DNA of 64,000 bases from Lyngbya confervoides BDU141951 (GCF_000817775.3 NZ_JTHE03000116.1:45050-109049), one strand, 5' to 3'. Positions 18,113 to 26,895 are shown, counted from the first letter of the stretch. The notes: a model not told the origin generated them from the letters alone. Translations and numbers: made by a program.

Positions 18113-19339
18113 ATGCAGGAGGTTTCAATCGCAAGAAGAACAGGTGCATCGCCTGTCTTCAATAGATCTATCGCTTGTCTTCTCAGTTTTTATGCAGTGA
18201 ACGCCAAGAAAAATCCGTTTGAAATTATCCCGGTGACCTCAAAAGTCGACCAGCAAAGGTTTTTAGAGGTGCCCCACATTGTTTACAAGGACGATCGCAA
18301 CTGGGTGGCGCCGCTGCGGTCCTCGGTGGCTAGTCACTTTAAGCCAGATAATCCTTTTCTGAGCTACGGAAAACTCCAGCAGTTTGTGGCCCTGCGCGAT
18401 CGCCAGCCCGTTGGGAGAATTGTGGCTGCCATTAATGATCGCCTGATAGAGCGAGAAGGCGAACGCATTGGGCTGTTTGGCTTTTTTGAGTGCATTGACG
18501 ATAGCGAGATTGCCCAAGCACTTCTGGGATCAGCCGAAGCGTGGTTAAAAGCGCAGCACATTGTCAAGGTGCGAGGCCCCATTGATCTATCCACCCACAA
18601 CAACTGTCTATTTCTGGCCGAGGGGTTTGACAGTCCCCCCTTGGTGATGATGCCCTACAATCCACCCTATTATTTACGCTTCATGGAGGAGGGGGAATGG
18701 CATCAGGCCAAGGATGCGTTCGCCTACGATCTTCCTCTAAACCAGCCTCTGCCGGAGAGTTACGAAAGAGCCTACCGGGTAGCCTGCAAAAGTGGCGTTA
18801 CCTTTCGATCAATCCACACCCAAGGCCAGGAATTCCAGGCGGATTGTCGAGGGCTTTACGATTTATTCACGCGGGCTTTCGCCAATAACTGGAGTTCAAC
18901 CCCCCGAACCGAAGCAGAATTTCTGGAGGAGGCAAAGGCGCTGCAAAGCTTAGTCGATCCAGCAATTTTCCCCATTGCAGAATACGAAGGGGAGATGGTC
19001 GGTTTTTTTATGGCGCTGCCGGACTACAATGTTGCTCTCAAGCCCGTCAATGGGCGGCTAAATTGGCTGGGGGTGCTCAAATTCCTCTGGTACCGTCGCC
19101 AGATCCACGCGGCGCGCGTAATTGCCGTTTGCGCCCTGCCCACTATGCAACGCAAGATGGTTGCCCCTGCGCTGATCTACCTGGGGCATCGCAATGGTAC
19201 GCATCAGGGTCGAACCTATGAGCGAGCCGAACTGTCCTGGGTCTACGAGGACAATCTGCCTTCGCGCAAAATCATAGAAGCCACTGGAGCCACCATTCAT
19301 AAAACCTATCGAATCTACGAAAAAGGACTTGCCCCATGA
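18113..19339 (+). CDS. GNAT-fold acyltransferase-like protein (possible bacterial ceramide synthase type)
   Basis: A protein of up to 408 residues. After a variable N-terminus it reads EIIPVTSKVDQQRFLEVPHIVY and DRNWVAPLRSSVASHF, then PVGRIVAAINDRL, RGPIDLSTHNNCLFLAEGFD and PPLVMMPYNPPYYLRFMEE. These phrases mark a widespread family of large GNAT-like proteins often annotated only as N-acetyltransferase. Members of this superfamily near sphingolipid genes include the bacterial ceramide synthase of Caulobacter. The ATG at 18113 gives the longest form; the GTG at 18197 fits the homologous region better. It overlaps the following SDR gene by 4 bases (ATGA), so the two are translationally coupled. 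The family is likely; the ceramide role is inference. Confidence 0.7.
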   Translation: MQEVSIARRTGASPVFNRSIACLLSFYAVNAKKNPFEIIPVTSKVDQQRFLEVPHIVYKDDRNWVAPLRSSVASHFKPDNPFLSYGKLQQFVALRDRQPVGRIVAAINDRLIEREGERIGLFGFFECIDDSEIAQALLGSAEAWLKAQHIVKVRGPIDLSTHNNCLFLAEGFDSPPLVMMPYNPPYYLRFMEEGEWHQAKDAFAYDLPLNQPLPESYERAYRVACKSGVTFRSIHTQGQEFQADCRGLYDLFTRAFANNWSSTPRTEAEFLEEAKALQSLVDPAIFPIAEYEGEMVGFFMALPDYNVALKPVNGRLNWLGVLKFLWYRRQIHAARVIAVCALPTMQRKMVAPALIYLGHRNGTHQGRTYERAELSWVYEDNLPSRKIIEATGATIHKTYRIYEKGLAP

Positions 19340-20295
19340 AAGCGCTTGTGACCGGCGCCAACGGATTTACGGGATCTCATTTGGTCCGTCGGCTGCGCGC
19401 GCGCGGCGACGCGGTGGTGGCCTACGTCCGTCCTACGAGCAATCTCTCTCGATTGGAGGGCTGCGATCTCGATCTGGCCTACGGTCAGATCACGGACCAA
19501 TCCAGTCTCCTCCAGGCGATGGAGGGTGTGGATCAGGTGTTTCACATTGCCGCTTACGTGGAGTTGGGATTGGTGAATGCCCAGCAGATGGATCGGGTGA
19601 ACGTGGCGGGCACCCAGGCCGTATTGGCAGCAGCTCAAGCCAGTGGGGTGAAGCGTATGCTGCATTGCAGCACCATTGGCATCTACGGTGATACCCAGGG
19701 ACGGACGGTGGATGAAACCTTTGTGCGCCAGCAGCAGGACTTTTCATCGGCCTACGATCGCACCAAGTATCTGGCCCAGCAAGCTGTGGATCAAGCTGCT
19801 CAATCCGGGTTTCATGTGGTGAGCGTCATGCCCTCCGGAATTTTTGGCCTCGGCGATCCCCACTTTGGCCCGGTGGTGCAACAGTTTCTTAAGGGCGGAC
19901 TGAAGGTGTGGGCGGCCGGCGATCGCGTCACCGGAATTGTGCATGTGGAAGATTTAGTGACGGGAATGCTCCTGGCCATCGACCAGGGGAAAGTCGGCGA
20001 TCACTTTATTCTTTCGGCGGGCGAACTCACCACCCGCGAAATGTTTACCCTCTTTAGTCAAGAGACGGGGATTTCAGTTCCCAGGGAAGTTCCCGCCCCC
20101 CTGGTACGGCTGGCAGGGTCCATCCTAGATCCCATTGGTCGCTGGCTCAACTGGCAGCCTCCCCTGAGCCGGGAGCGAGTCCATTATCTCTATGACCGCT
20201 GTGTCCGGGTCAATGCCTCCAAAGCTCGTACCCATCTGGGCTGGAAGCCCCGGAGCGTGGAGGCTACACTGCGCGAGTTGGTTCAAGCCGCCTAG
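19336..20295 (+). CDS. NAD-dependent epimerase/dehydratase (extended SDR)
   Basis: A 319-residue extended short-chain dehydrogenase. It has the nucleotide-binding motif KALVTGANGFTGSHLVRRL, the active-site YDRTK (YxxxK), the upstream serine in LHCSTIGIYGD and the late-domain VHVEDLVTGMLLAI. The ligand specificity cannot be read. It resembles HpnA-like hopanoid-associated and CerR-like ceramide reductase SDRs in general layout. Coupling by a 4-base overlap to the acyltransferase-like gene indicates a shared pathway, probably lipid or surface-sugar metabolism. Confidence 0.82.
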   Translation: MKALVTGANGFTGSHLVRRLRARGDAVVAYVRPTSNLSRLEGCDLDLAYGQITDQSSLLQAMEGVDQVFHIAAYVELGLVNAQQMDRVNVAGTQAVLAAAQASGVKRMLHCSTIGIYGDTQGRTVDETFVRQQQDFSSAYDRTKYLAQQAVDQAAQSGFHVVSVMPSGIFGLGDPHFGPVVQQFLKGGLKVWAAGDRVTGIVHVEDLVTGMLLAIDQGKVGDHFILSAGELTTREMFTLFSQETGISVPREVPAPLVRLAGSILDPIGRWLNWQPPLSRERVHYLYDRCVRVNASKARTHLGWKPRSVEATLRELVQAA

Positions 20296-20435
20296 GGGCT
20301 CCCCGGAGAGCCGCATTGCGATCGCGCTGTTGAGGCTTCGGTCAGATTAGATGGGCAAGGCCATAGTTTTGCAACTCTGCTCAAGAACCGCTTTTCCACC
20401 ATCATGATCAGGATGTAACACAAGCCCAGGAGTTT

Positions 20436-21668
20436 ATGCTAACGGTTGCGCAGGCGTTTGATCGCGTTATTCGGGAGGTTCACCCCCTCCGCGATCAGGA
20501 ACAGGTTTCTATTCCAGCAGCTCTGGGACGCATTCTTGCCTCGGCAGTGCGCGGCAGTGCGGATGTACCAGCCTGGGATAACTCGGCGATGGATGGCTAT
20601 GCCATCGCCGCAGCAGATTTACACGGTGAGTCCGATACCACACCACAACTGCTGCAAGTGGTGATGGAAATCCCGGCCGGGGTGGCGCCCGATCGGTCCC
20701 TTGCCTCGGGGCAAGCCGCCCGCATTTTTACCGGAGCCATGCTCCCCCAAGGGGCAGATACCATCGTCATGCAGGAGGATACCCAGCGAACAGGAAATCA
20801 GGTCCAGATTCTACGGCGGCCTCAGCCGGGAGCCTTTGTGCGACGCCGGGGCAGCTACTACCAGGCCGGATCTCCCCTCTTGGAAGCGGGAATTAAGCTG
20901 GGACCGGCGGATCTGGCTGTGTTGGCCACCGTGCAGTGCTGTGACGTTCCGGTCCTGCGTCAGCCCAGGGTGGCGCTGGTCTCCACGGGGAATGAGCTGG
21001 TGGCCCCGGAACAACCCCTGCAACCGGGACAAATCGTCGATTCAAATCGCTATATTCTATCGGCTCTGGTGCAAGAATCAGGGGCCATCGCCCAACATTT
21101 CCAAACGGTGGGCGATCAGCTGTCTGAGGTGACTGAAACTATTGCCGAGGCCCTTGCTGCGGCTGACATAGTCATTTCCACTGGCGGGGTGTCGGTGGGG
21201 GACTACGACTATGTGGACCAGGCGTTGCAACGGTTAGGTGGAAAGCTGCATTTTCAGTCCGTGGCGATGAAGCCCGGCAAGCCTCTCACCTTTGCCACCT
21301 TTGAATTTGACCAGGCCCAGCGGCCAGTGCTGTTTTTTGGCTTGCCGGGCAATCCAGTCTCTGCTCCAGTAGGCTTTTGGCGCTTCGTGCAACCTGCTCT
21401 GCGCAAATGTGCAGGACTCAAGCAGGGAGTGGGACCCGACTTTGTCCAAGCGATCGCCCTGGAGTCCTTGGCCTCGGGAGGGGGACGGGAAACCTACGTT
21501 TGGGGGCATCTGGACTGGGACCGAGGCCACTATCAGTTCCGACCCGCGCCAGGGCATCAGATCTCAGGCAATTTGATCAATCTCGCTCAAACCAATGCCC
21601 TGGGGGTTTTAAGTTGCGATCGCCCCCAGATTCGGGCGGGAGAATCAATGACCGTGATGCGAATTTGA
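20436..21668 (+). CDS. moeA: Molybdopterin molybdotransferase MoeA
   Basis: A 410-residue enzyme of molybdenum cofactor synthesis that inserts molybdate into adenylylated molybdopterin. Visible motifs are PAWDNSAMDGYAI near the N-terminus, RIFTGAMLPQGADTIVMQED, LVSTGNEL, DSNRYILSALV, STGGVSVGDYDYV and MKPGKPLTFA with GLPGNPVS. All four MoeA domains are complete. It stands alone between the SDR gene and tRNA-Pro. Cyanobacteria need this cofactor for nitrate reductase. Confidence 0.95.
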   Translation: MLTVAQAFDRVIREVHPLRDQEQVSIPAALGRILASAVRGSADVPAWDNSAMDGYAIAAADLHGESDTTPQLLQVVMEIPAGVAPDRSLASGQAARIFTGAMLPQGADTIVMQEDTQRTGNQVQILRRPQPGAFVRRRGSYYQAGSPLLEAGIKLGPADLAVLATVQCCDVPVLRQPRVALVSTGNELVAPEQPLQPGQIVDSNRYILSALVQESGAIAQHFQTVGDQLSEVTETIAEALAAADIVISTGGVSVGDYDYVDQALQRLGGKLHFQSVAMKPGKPLTFATFEFDQAQRPVLFFGLPGNPVSAPVGFWRFVQPALRKCAGLKQGVGPDFVQAIALESLASGGGRETYVWGHLDWDRGHYQFRPAPGHQISGNLINLAQTNALGVLSCDRPQIRAGESMTVMRI

Positions 21669-21710
21669 TTGCAAAAGGGACCCGTTTCTGTGTTAAGGTG
21701 GAAACCTTAA

Positions 21711-21784
21711 CGGGGCGTAGCGCAGCTTGGTAGCGCACCACTTTGGGGTAGTGGGGGTCGTGGGTTCAAATCCCGCCGCTCCGA
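21711..21784 (+). tRNA. tRNA-Pro (anticodon GGG)
   Basis: A 74-base cloverleaf: acceptor CGGGGCG with CGCTCCG, anticodon stem CCACT/AGTGG around loop TTGGGGT (anticodon GGG), and T arm GTGGG-TTCAAAT-CCCGC. CCA is not encoded. A hairpin-like AAGGT/ACCTT element just upstream may be part of the promoter. It borders a decayed accessory region, a usual integration site. Confidence 0.95.
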
Positions 21785-21860
21785 TTCGCTGGAAAATACC
21801 TTATCAATAGGGGCTGATAAGGCTTGTTTGGCTGTTCTGTAGCCCAAGTTTTAGCCCAAG

Positions 21861-22079
21861 ATGAAAATTCATATTGAAACAACCGGGGAAATGCTGAGAC
21901 TCCGGTGGTATTTCAAGCTCAAGGAAGGTGAGATAAGCCAGCGATCGCTGGAAAGGATCGGAATGACCACTTGTGCATCCTCTACCCCTGCTGGGATGCA
22001 TAGGATAGGGCAGCGACTTTTCTGCACCACCAAGGGGCGATCGCTTGCTTGTCCAGGGCTGAGCGATCGCCCTTTTTAA
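21861..22079 (+). pseudogene. Possible N-terminal remnant of a tyrosine integrase
   Basis: The first ~25 residues read MKIHIETTGEMLRLRWYFKL, resembling the short N-terminal arm-type domain of cyanobacterial phage-like integrases (pattern of RLRW plus an aromatic). The similarity then ends and the frame runs into a HIP1 hairpin. It lies 77 bases after tRNA-Pro, where such integrases are usually found. The resemblance is short, so this remains tentative. Confidence 0.35.
22035..22077 (+). terminator. Hairpin built from two HIP1 octamers
   Basis: GGGCGATCGCT at 22035-22045 pairs perfectly with AGCGATCGCCC at 22062-22072, with a 16-base loop and T5 after the stem. Each arm contains a full HIP1 octamer. 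The structure fits an intrinsic terminator. Confidence 0.6.
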
Positions 22080-22218
22080 TGAGCCTATTTTGCCCTGAAA
22101 GCACGTCTAGAGGGGTTCGCCAAGACGGAAAAAAGATGCGTTAGCAACCTGGTTGAGATTTTGATCGAGAGGGCTTGTGAGGAGTTTGAATCCCGCCAAG
22201 GGAATAAGGGGAAATCAT

Positions 22219-22544
22219 AACCACAGCATCACCCGATCGCCTAGACCGCATCGAAGTCGCTGGTTGAGCGAAATTCAGAAGCGATCGCCAAGCTAGAGCA
22301 ATCGGTGGAAAGGTTAGAGCGCTCATCAGAAAAATGGGATGAGCAGTTCAATCGGCTCACCTTCACCGTCCTGACCATCGCTATGGGTTTGATTGTTTGC
22401 GCAACGGTGGCCGTTATCGTGCCCCAGGCTCTCTCTCTACCGCCCAATCTGAAGAACGAAACTACGTCGTTTCAGCCATCGGTTACCACCGTTTTTACCA
22501 CCACCCCTAACCGACCATGCTCAAAGGCCTTACTGTATCTGTGA
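22219..22544 (+). pseudogene. Remnant of a coiled-coil/one-helix membrane protein gene
   Basis: One frame reads TASPDRLDRIEVAG and then stops; another continues with VERLERSSEKWDEQFNRL followed by a membrane helix (VLTIAMGLIVCATVAVIV). Together they look like the common small cyanobacterial protein with an SPDRLDRIE start, coiled coil and transmembrane end, interrupted by stop and frameshift. An independent 79-codon gene starting at 22305 is possible but lacks a ribosome site. Confidence 0.4.
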
Positions 22545-22751
22545 TTCAGCCCATCGCTATTCCACTTTGGGATTGAAATTGCCGTTTGGGCGCTGGGCAC
22601 CTGTCCCCCAAAGGGGATCGATGCCCCCGGCAGCGATGTAGATCTCCCCCTGTTCTTTAGCAAGGGGGAATTTTGCTCTGGCCGCTATCTCTACGCCGAT
22701 GGGGACGGGATCCTCCTATGCGATCGCCTCCTCCCGGCGGTGCAGTTTTAG
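22545..22751 (+). pseudogene. Unidentified coding remnant
   Basis: An open frame of 68 codons without a start codon, ending in TAG at 22749. It reads GIEIAVWALGTCPPKGIDAP, then GSDVDLPLFFSKGEFCSGRY and YADGDGILLCDRLLPAVQF. The composition, absence of stops and in-frame HIP1 suggest former coding sequence. A short frame from an ATG at 22516 (MLKGLTVSVIQP) could be its original beginning in a different phase. I do not recognise the family. Confidence 0.3.
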
Positions 22752-22758
22752 TCCTTGT

Positions 22759-24486
22759 CTAATACTTGCGCTCTTGAGGCTCAAACATCGTCAGGGTCAC
22801 GGGCATATAGTGCAGGTGAATGACCTCAGGGGAATAGTAGGCCAGAGTATGCTTGAGAAAAGTCTCATCCTCTCGCCGCTGAAAATCCTCCCGAGAATGG
22901 GCACCGCGACTTTCTCGCCGCTGGAGCGCCCCAGTCATAATCACTTCTCCCACCACCATCAGGCTTTGCAGCTCTAGCGCCTCAATCAGCTCAGTGTTCC
23001 ACAGCTTGCCGGAATCATCCAGACGAACTTGGACATATTGCTGCTTCAACGCTTGTAATTGCTGTAATCCTTCCGAAATAGTCTCATCCGTCCGAAAAAC
23101 GCCGCAGTGATTGGCCATACAGTCCTGAACCCTCTGTCGCAGTTGATCAATGCGAAGCTCCCCGGACTGATCGAGAAGCTGCTGCAGCCGATCCTGAGCC
23201 TCTTGGAGATAGCGCGACTCATCCAGGTCCGGCCAATCTTGGTCTTGTACATAGTGGGCAATTGTGGCCCCAGTGCGACGACCATAGACCACGCATTCCA
23301 ACAGCGAGTTACTGCCCAGGCGATTGGCCCCATGCACCGAGACGCAGGCACATTCTCCCGCCGCAAAGAAATTGTCCACCAAGCCCTCGGCGCTGCTGCG
23401 CACTTGGCCCGCAATATTCACAGGGATCCCTCCCATGGAATAGTGAACCGTAGGGCGCACAGGAATCGGCTCATGCACCGCATCCACCCCCGCCAGCCGA
23501 TGGGCCTCTTCCCAGCAAAAGGGCACTCGGCTCATGATTTTTTCACGCCCCATATGACGCAGGTCTAGATGGACAAACGGTCCTCCAGCACTCCCATCCA
23601 GATGGATGCCTCGCCCGGCCCGGAGCTCGCGGGTAATGGCACGAGAGGTGATGTCACGGGGCGCAAGCTCCATTTGCTTGGGGGCATAGGTGGCCATGAA
23701 GCGATCGCCCTCGCTATTAATCAGGTAGGCACCTTCTCCCCGCACCGCCTCGGAAATCAGCACTCCCGCCGGATAGAGTCCCGTGGGGTGAAACTGCACG
23801 AACTCCATATCCTCAAGGGGCACCCCGGCCATTGCCGCCATCGAGAGTCCATCCCCGGTGGAGGCAAAGTCATTGGAGGTGGTATTAAACACCCGCCCAT
23901 AGCCGCCAGTGGCAAACATCACCGCCCTGGCGCGCAGAACCTGTAGCGCCCCGTCCAGGAGGTGGTACAGGACAATCCCTTTGGCGCGGTTGTCCTCTAG
24001 AATCAACCGCAGCACGTACCACTCGTCGTAAATGGTGACCCCCTGGCGCAGGATGTTGTTGTACAGCTCGTGTAAGATGGCGTGCCCGGTTTTATCGGCG
24101 GCATAGCAGGTGCGCCTGTGACTGTGACCGCCAAAGGCGCGCTGGGCAATTCGGCCATCCTCTAGCCGCGAAAACAACACCCCCAAATGCTCCAGGTCAA
24201 TCACGACCTCAGGCGCCTCTCGGGCTAAAATCTCCACCGCATCTTGATCAGCCAGATAGTCTGAGCCTTTTACCGTATCAAAGGCGTGGGCTTCCCAACT
24301 ATCCAGGTCATCCACATTTTTCAGCGTGGCGGCAATTCCCCCCTGGGCCGCCACGGAATGGGAGCGAATCGGATGGGTCTTAGCCACCATTGCTAGATCC
24401 AGATGGGGCGCAATTCGGCTCATTTCCAGGGCAGCCCGACATCCGGCCAATCCTCCGCCCACAATCACAACGTCATGCTCTAACAT
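22759..24486 (-). CDS. sdhA: Succinate dehydrogenase/fumarate reductase flavoprotein subunit
   Basis: The FAD subunit that oxidises succinate and passes electrons to the iron-sulfur subunit encoded at 25885. It shows the dinucleotide motif HDVVIVGGGLAGCRAALEM, the covalent-FAD region HPIRSHSVAAQGGIAA, the active-site region FVQFHPTGLYPAGVLISEAV and the arginine/histidine segment RPTVHYSMGGI. The length of 575 residues is normal. The ATG at 24486 gives the usual short MLEHDVVIVGGG start. In cyanobacteria this complex is a main electron entry to the thylakoid plastoquinone pool. The HdrB-like subunit gene lies 57 bases upstream in the same operon. Confidence 0.95.
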   Translation of the reverse strand: MLEHDVVIVGGGLAGCRAALEMSRIAPHLDLAMVAKTHPIRSHSVAAQGGIAATLKNVDDLDSWEAHAFDTVKGSDYLADQDAVEILAREAPEVVIDLEHLGVLFSRLEDGRIAQRAFGGHSHRRTCYAADKTGHAILHELYNNILRQGVTIYDEWYVLRLILEDNRAKGIVLYHLLDGALQVLRARAVMFATGGYGRVFNTTSNDFASTGDGLSMAAMAGVPLEDMEFVQFHPTGLYPAGVLISEAVRGEGAYLINSEGDRFMATYAPKQMELAPRDITSRAITRELRAGRGIHLDGSAGGPFVHLDLRHMGREKIMSRVPFCWEEAHRLAGVDAVHEPIPVRPTVHYSMGGIPVNIAGQVRSSAEGLVDNFFAAGECACVSVHGANRLGSNSLLECVVYGRRTGATIAHYVQDQDWPDLDESRYLQEAQDRLQQLLDQSGELRIDQLRQRVQDCMANHCGVFRTDETISEGLQQLQALKQQYVQVRLDDSGKLWNTELIEALELQSLMVVGEVIMTGALQRRESRGAHSREDFQRREDETFLKHTLAYYSPEVIHLHYMPVTLTMFEPQERKY

Positions 24487-24543
24487 GGCTGAGTTCGCTC
24501 TCTCCTCAATCCTTCTTGATTTTGCCAAACCAGCTTGATTTTG

Positions 24544-25449
24544 CTACGCTATCCCCAACTTTTCTAAAACGGGACGGGTCGAGACGACGTGGCGCTCTAG
24601 TCCCAGCTTAGTCGGCTCAATCCCAAGGGCTAAGCCAACCAGCTGCGGTAGGTGCAGCACCGGCAGCCCCAAGGATTGCCCAACCACCTTTTCCACCTCC
24701 GGCTGGCGCGAGTCCAGGTTGAGGTGACACAGCGGACAGGGCGTCACCAGACAGTCAGCCCCCGCAGCGATCGCCACTTGAATGCGCCCCCCCGCCATCT
24801 GAAAGGACTGCTGGGTGGCATAGCTAGAGAGGGGCCACCCGCAGCATTGGGTGCGGCCTTGATAGTAGACAGGCATCGCCCCCAGGGCCTCAAATAGATT
24901 CTCCATGGAAGTGGGGTAATGGGGGTCATCAAAGGGAAGGGTTTTCTGGGCACGCAGCAGATAGCAGCCGTAGAAGGCCGCGCAGTTCAGGCCCACCAGG
25001 CGTTGGCGAACCCGTCGGGTCAGCGCTTCCAGGCCATAGTCGCCAACCAAGGCCCAAAGCAGGTGCTTGACTTCACTCGTGCCTTGGTAGGGAGCACAGC
25101 GCTGCTGTTGAAGAAGCTGATTCACCTGGGCAAGATAGTCTGGATCATGGGTCTGGGCCTCCTTGAGGCGTTCATCCACATGACCTATCACCCCCTGGCA
25201 GGTGCTGCAATGGGTCAGCAGGGGGAGATTGAGCTGCTCCGCCAGGGCAATGTTGCGGGCGTTGACCGTATCCTCCAAGAGCTGGGACTCTTCTTTAAAG
25301 GTTCCAGACCCACAGCAGGCAGCCTGCTTGAGTTCCACAAGCTCAATTCCTAAGGCCTGGGTCATCTCATGGGTGGATTGATACAGTTCGCGGCAGGCAC
25401 CCTGGGCAACACAACCTGGATAGTAGGCATATTTAAGGGACGTGGCCAT
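24544..25449 (-). CDS. HdrB-like CCG-domain subunit of succinate:quinone reductase (SdhE/SdhC type)
   Basis: A 301-residue protein with two CCG (cysteine-rich) domains: YYPGCVAQ...ACCGSG...HCSTCQG in the first half, and FYGCYLL...QCCGWPLSS...CPLCHLNLD in the second. Such proteins resemble the B subunit of heterodisulfide reductase and form the membrane-associated subunit of class E succinate:quinone reductases, replacing the usual heme-b anchor. It carries no transmembrane helices; attachment is expected through amphipathic parts. Position directly upstream of sdhA and divergent from sdhB supports the role. Confidence 0.85.
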   Translation of the reverse strand: MATSLKYAYYPGCVAQGACRELYQSTHEMTQALGIELVELKQAACCGSGTFKEESQLLEDTVNARNIALAEQLNLPLLTHCSTCQGVIGHVDERLKEAQTHDPDYLAQVNQLLQQQRCAPYQGTSEVKHLLWALVGDYGLEALTRRVRQRLVGLNCAAFYGCYLLRAQKTLPFDDPHYPTSMENLFEALGAMPVYYQGRTQCCGWPLSSYATQQSFQMAGGRIQVAIAAGADCLVTPCPLCHLNLDSRQPEVEKVVGQSLGLPVLHLPQLVGLALGIEPTKLGLERHVVSTRPVLEKLGIA

Positions 25450-25884
25450 GGATCAAAACGCGGTAGGTCAGGGGGGGTGGAAATGAAACGGTAGATCCTT
25501 AGAGGCTCTCCACGGCCCATTTCACCATCTTGTGTCTCCATTGTATAAACCGCAACGACCGCGCAGGGGAATCAGATCTTAGATCTTTTGGAAGCTTTGT
25601 GAGCTAAGGCAGGATGAAGTCGATTAATCATGAACTTAAAACAACTTTATTTTAGAAATATTAACTTTCGCCGCCAAATTTCCCCCTTAGGGGTAGATCA
25701 GACGCTAGATCACTGCCAGGCAAAGCGCAGGCATGGGCTCGTTCACAGCCTCGCCGCGAATCAGTAAGATAAAAGAGGTTAGGCATCAGTCCTGGAAATT
25801 TCATTGCGCTTTGAGGCTCTCTGGTGCGGCCAAACCCGAGATTGACCTAGCTGTTCTCTAATGCCCCTGGGCTAAACCCAAACC
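25450..25884. promoter_or_regulatory. Divergent sdhAE / sdhB intergenic region
   Basis: 435 bases without a gene, between the leftward HdrB-like/sdhA operon and rightward sdhB. The centre (about 25620-25690) is AT-rich and likely contains both promoters. No clear operator or riboswitch is visible. Confidence 0.45.
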
Positions 25885-26895
25885 ATGCAAGTTTTGTTTA
25901 AGGTCCTTCGCCAGCAGATCCAAGCTGCCCCCACAGTTCAGAGCTATACCTTAGATCACGTCCAGCCGGGGGATACCATTCTCACCTGCCTCAATCGCAT
26001 TAAATGGGAGCAAGATGGCACCCTTGCGTTTCGAAAAAATTGCCGCAACGTGATTTGCGGGAGTTGCGGGATGCGCATCAACGGTCGCTCGGCGCTGGCT
26101 TGCAAAGAAACTATCCGTCAAGAGCTTGAGCGGCAACCCCAATCCACAGACATTCCGGAACTGGTCATTGCCCCCATGGGCAATATGCCCGTGATTAAGG
26201 ATCTGGTTGTAGACATGCAGCGCTTCTGGGATAACCTGGAGGCTGTGGATCCCTACGTGAGTACCGAGGCCAGATCGATTCCCGAACGCGAGTTTTTACA
26301 ATCCCCCCAGGAACGGGCCCAGCTTGATCAAACCGGCAACTGCATTTTGTGCGGGGCCTGCTATTCCGAATGCAACGCTCGGGAAGTGAATCCTGATTTT
26401 GTTGGCCCCCATGCCCTTGCCAAAGCCCAGCGAATGGTGGCCGATTCTCGCGATCGCGCCACGGAGGCACGCCTGGAACAATACGGCCAGGGCACCCAGG
26501 GCGTCTGGGGCTGCACCCGCTGCTATATGTGTAATTCAGTCTGTCCGCTCCAGGTAGCGCCCCTAGATCAAATTGGCCATCTTAAGCAACGAATTTTGCC
26601 GCGCAAGCAAGCCGCCGACAGCCGATCCATCCGTCATCGCAAAGTGATGGTGGATCTGGTGAAGCAGGGAGGCTGGATTGATGAGCGCAAATTTGGCCTG
26701 ATGGTGGTGGGCAACTACTTCCGCGATGTCCGCGGTTTACTAAGTCTGGTCCCCTTGGGACTGCGCATGGTGGCTAGCCGCAAGTTTCCCCTCTCCTTTG
26801 AAGCCTCAGCCGGAGTCGAGGAAGTGCGATCGCTCATTGAAGCGGTCCAGCAGCAGGAGGCCCAAGCCGCGGTTCCTGAGCCGTGGATCTCTTGA
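25885..26895 (+). CDS. sdhB: Succinate dehydrogenase/fumarate reductase iron-sulfur subunit
   Basis: A 336-residue three-cluster electron carrier. The N-terminal 2Fe-2S domain has NCRNVICGSCGMRINGRSALAC in pieces. The C-terminal domain has CILCGACYSECNA and CTRCYMCNSVCPLQVAP for the 4Fe-4S and 3Fe-4S clusters. It links the flavoprotein to plastoquinone reduction. The chain is longer at the C-terminus than classic SdhB (about 240 residues), as usual for class E enzymes in cyanobacteria. It is divergent from its partner genes. Confidence 0.95.
   Translation: MQVLFKVLRQQIQAAPTVQSYTLDHVQPGDTILTCLNRIKWEQDGTLAFRKNCRNVICGSCGMRINGRSALACKETIRQELERQPQSTDIPELVIAPMGNMPVIKDLVVDMQRFWDNLEAVDPYVSTEARSIPEREFLQSPQERAQLDQTGNCILCGACYSECNAREVNPDFVGPHALAKAQRMVADSRDRATEARLEQYGQGTQGVWGCTRCYMCNSVCPLQVAPLDQIGHLKQRILPRKQAADSRSIRHRKVMVDLVKQGGWIDERKFGLMVVGNYFRDVRGLLSLVPLGLRMVASRKFPLSFEASAGVEEVRSLIEAVQQQEAQAAVPEPWIS

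Larger units (their letters stand above)
21785..22758. other. Decayed accessory region downstream of tRNA-Pro
   Basis: About 970 bases with no intact gene. It holds the direct repeat TTAGCCCAAG (variant TAGCCCAAG) near 21841-21860, an N-terminal integrase-like fragment at 21861, a HIP1-based hairpin, a coiled-coil/membrane gene fragment at about 22220-22544 and an unidentified coding remnant ending at 22751. The tRNA-proximal position and multiple broken frames suggest the relic of an integrated element. Confidence 0.55.

Noticed and set aside
22201..22230. Possible start of an intact small membrane protein gene at 22219
   Set aside because: The frame stops after VAG at about 22267; only the remnant interpretation fits both parts.
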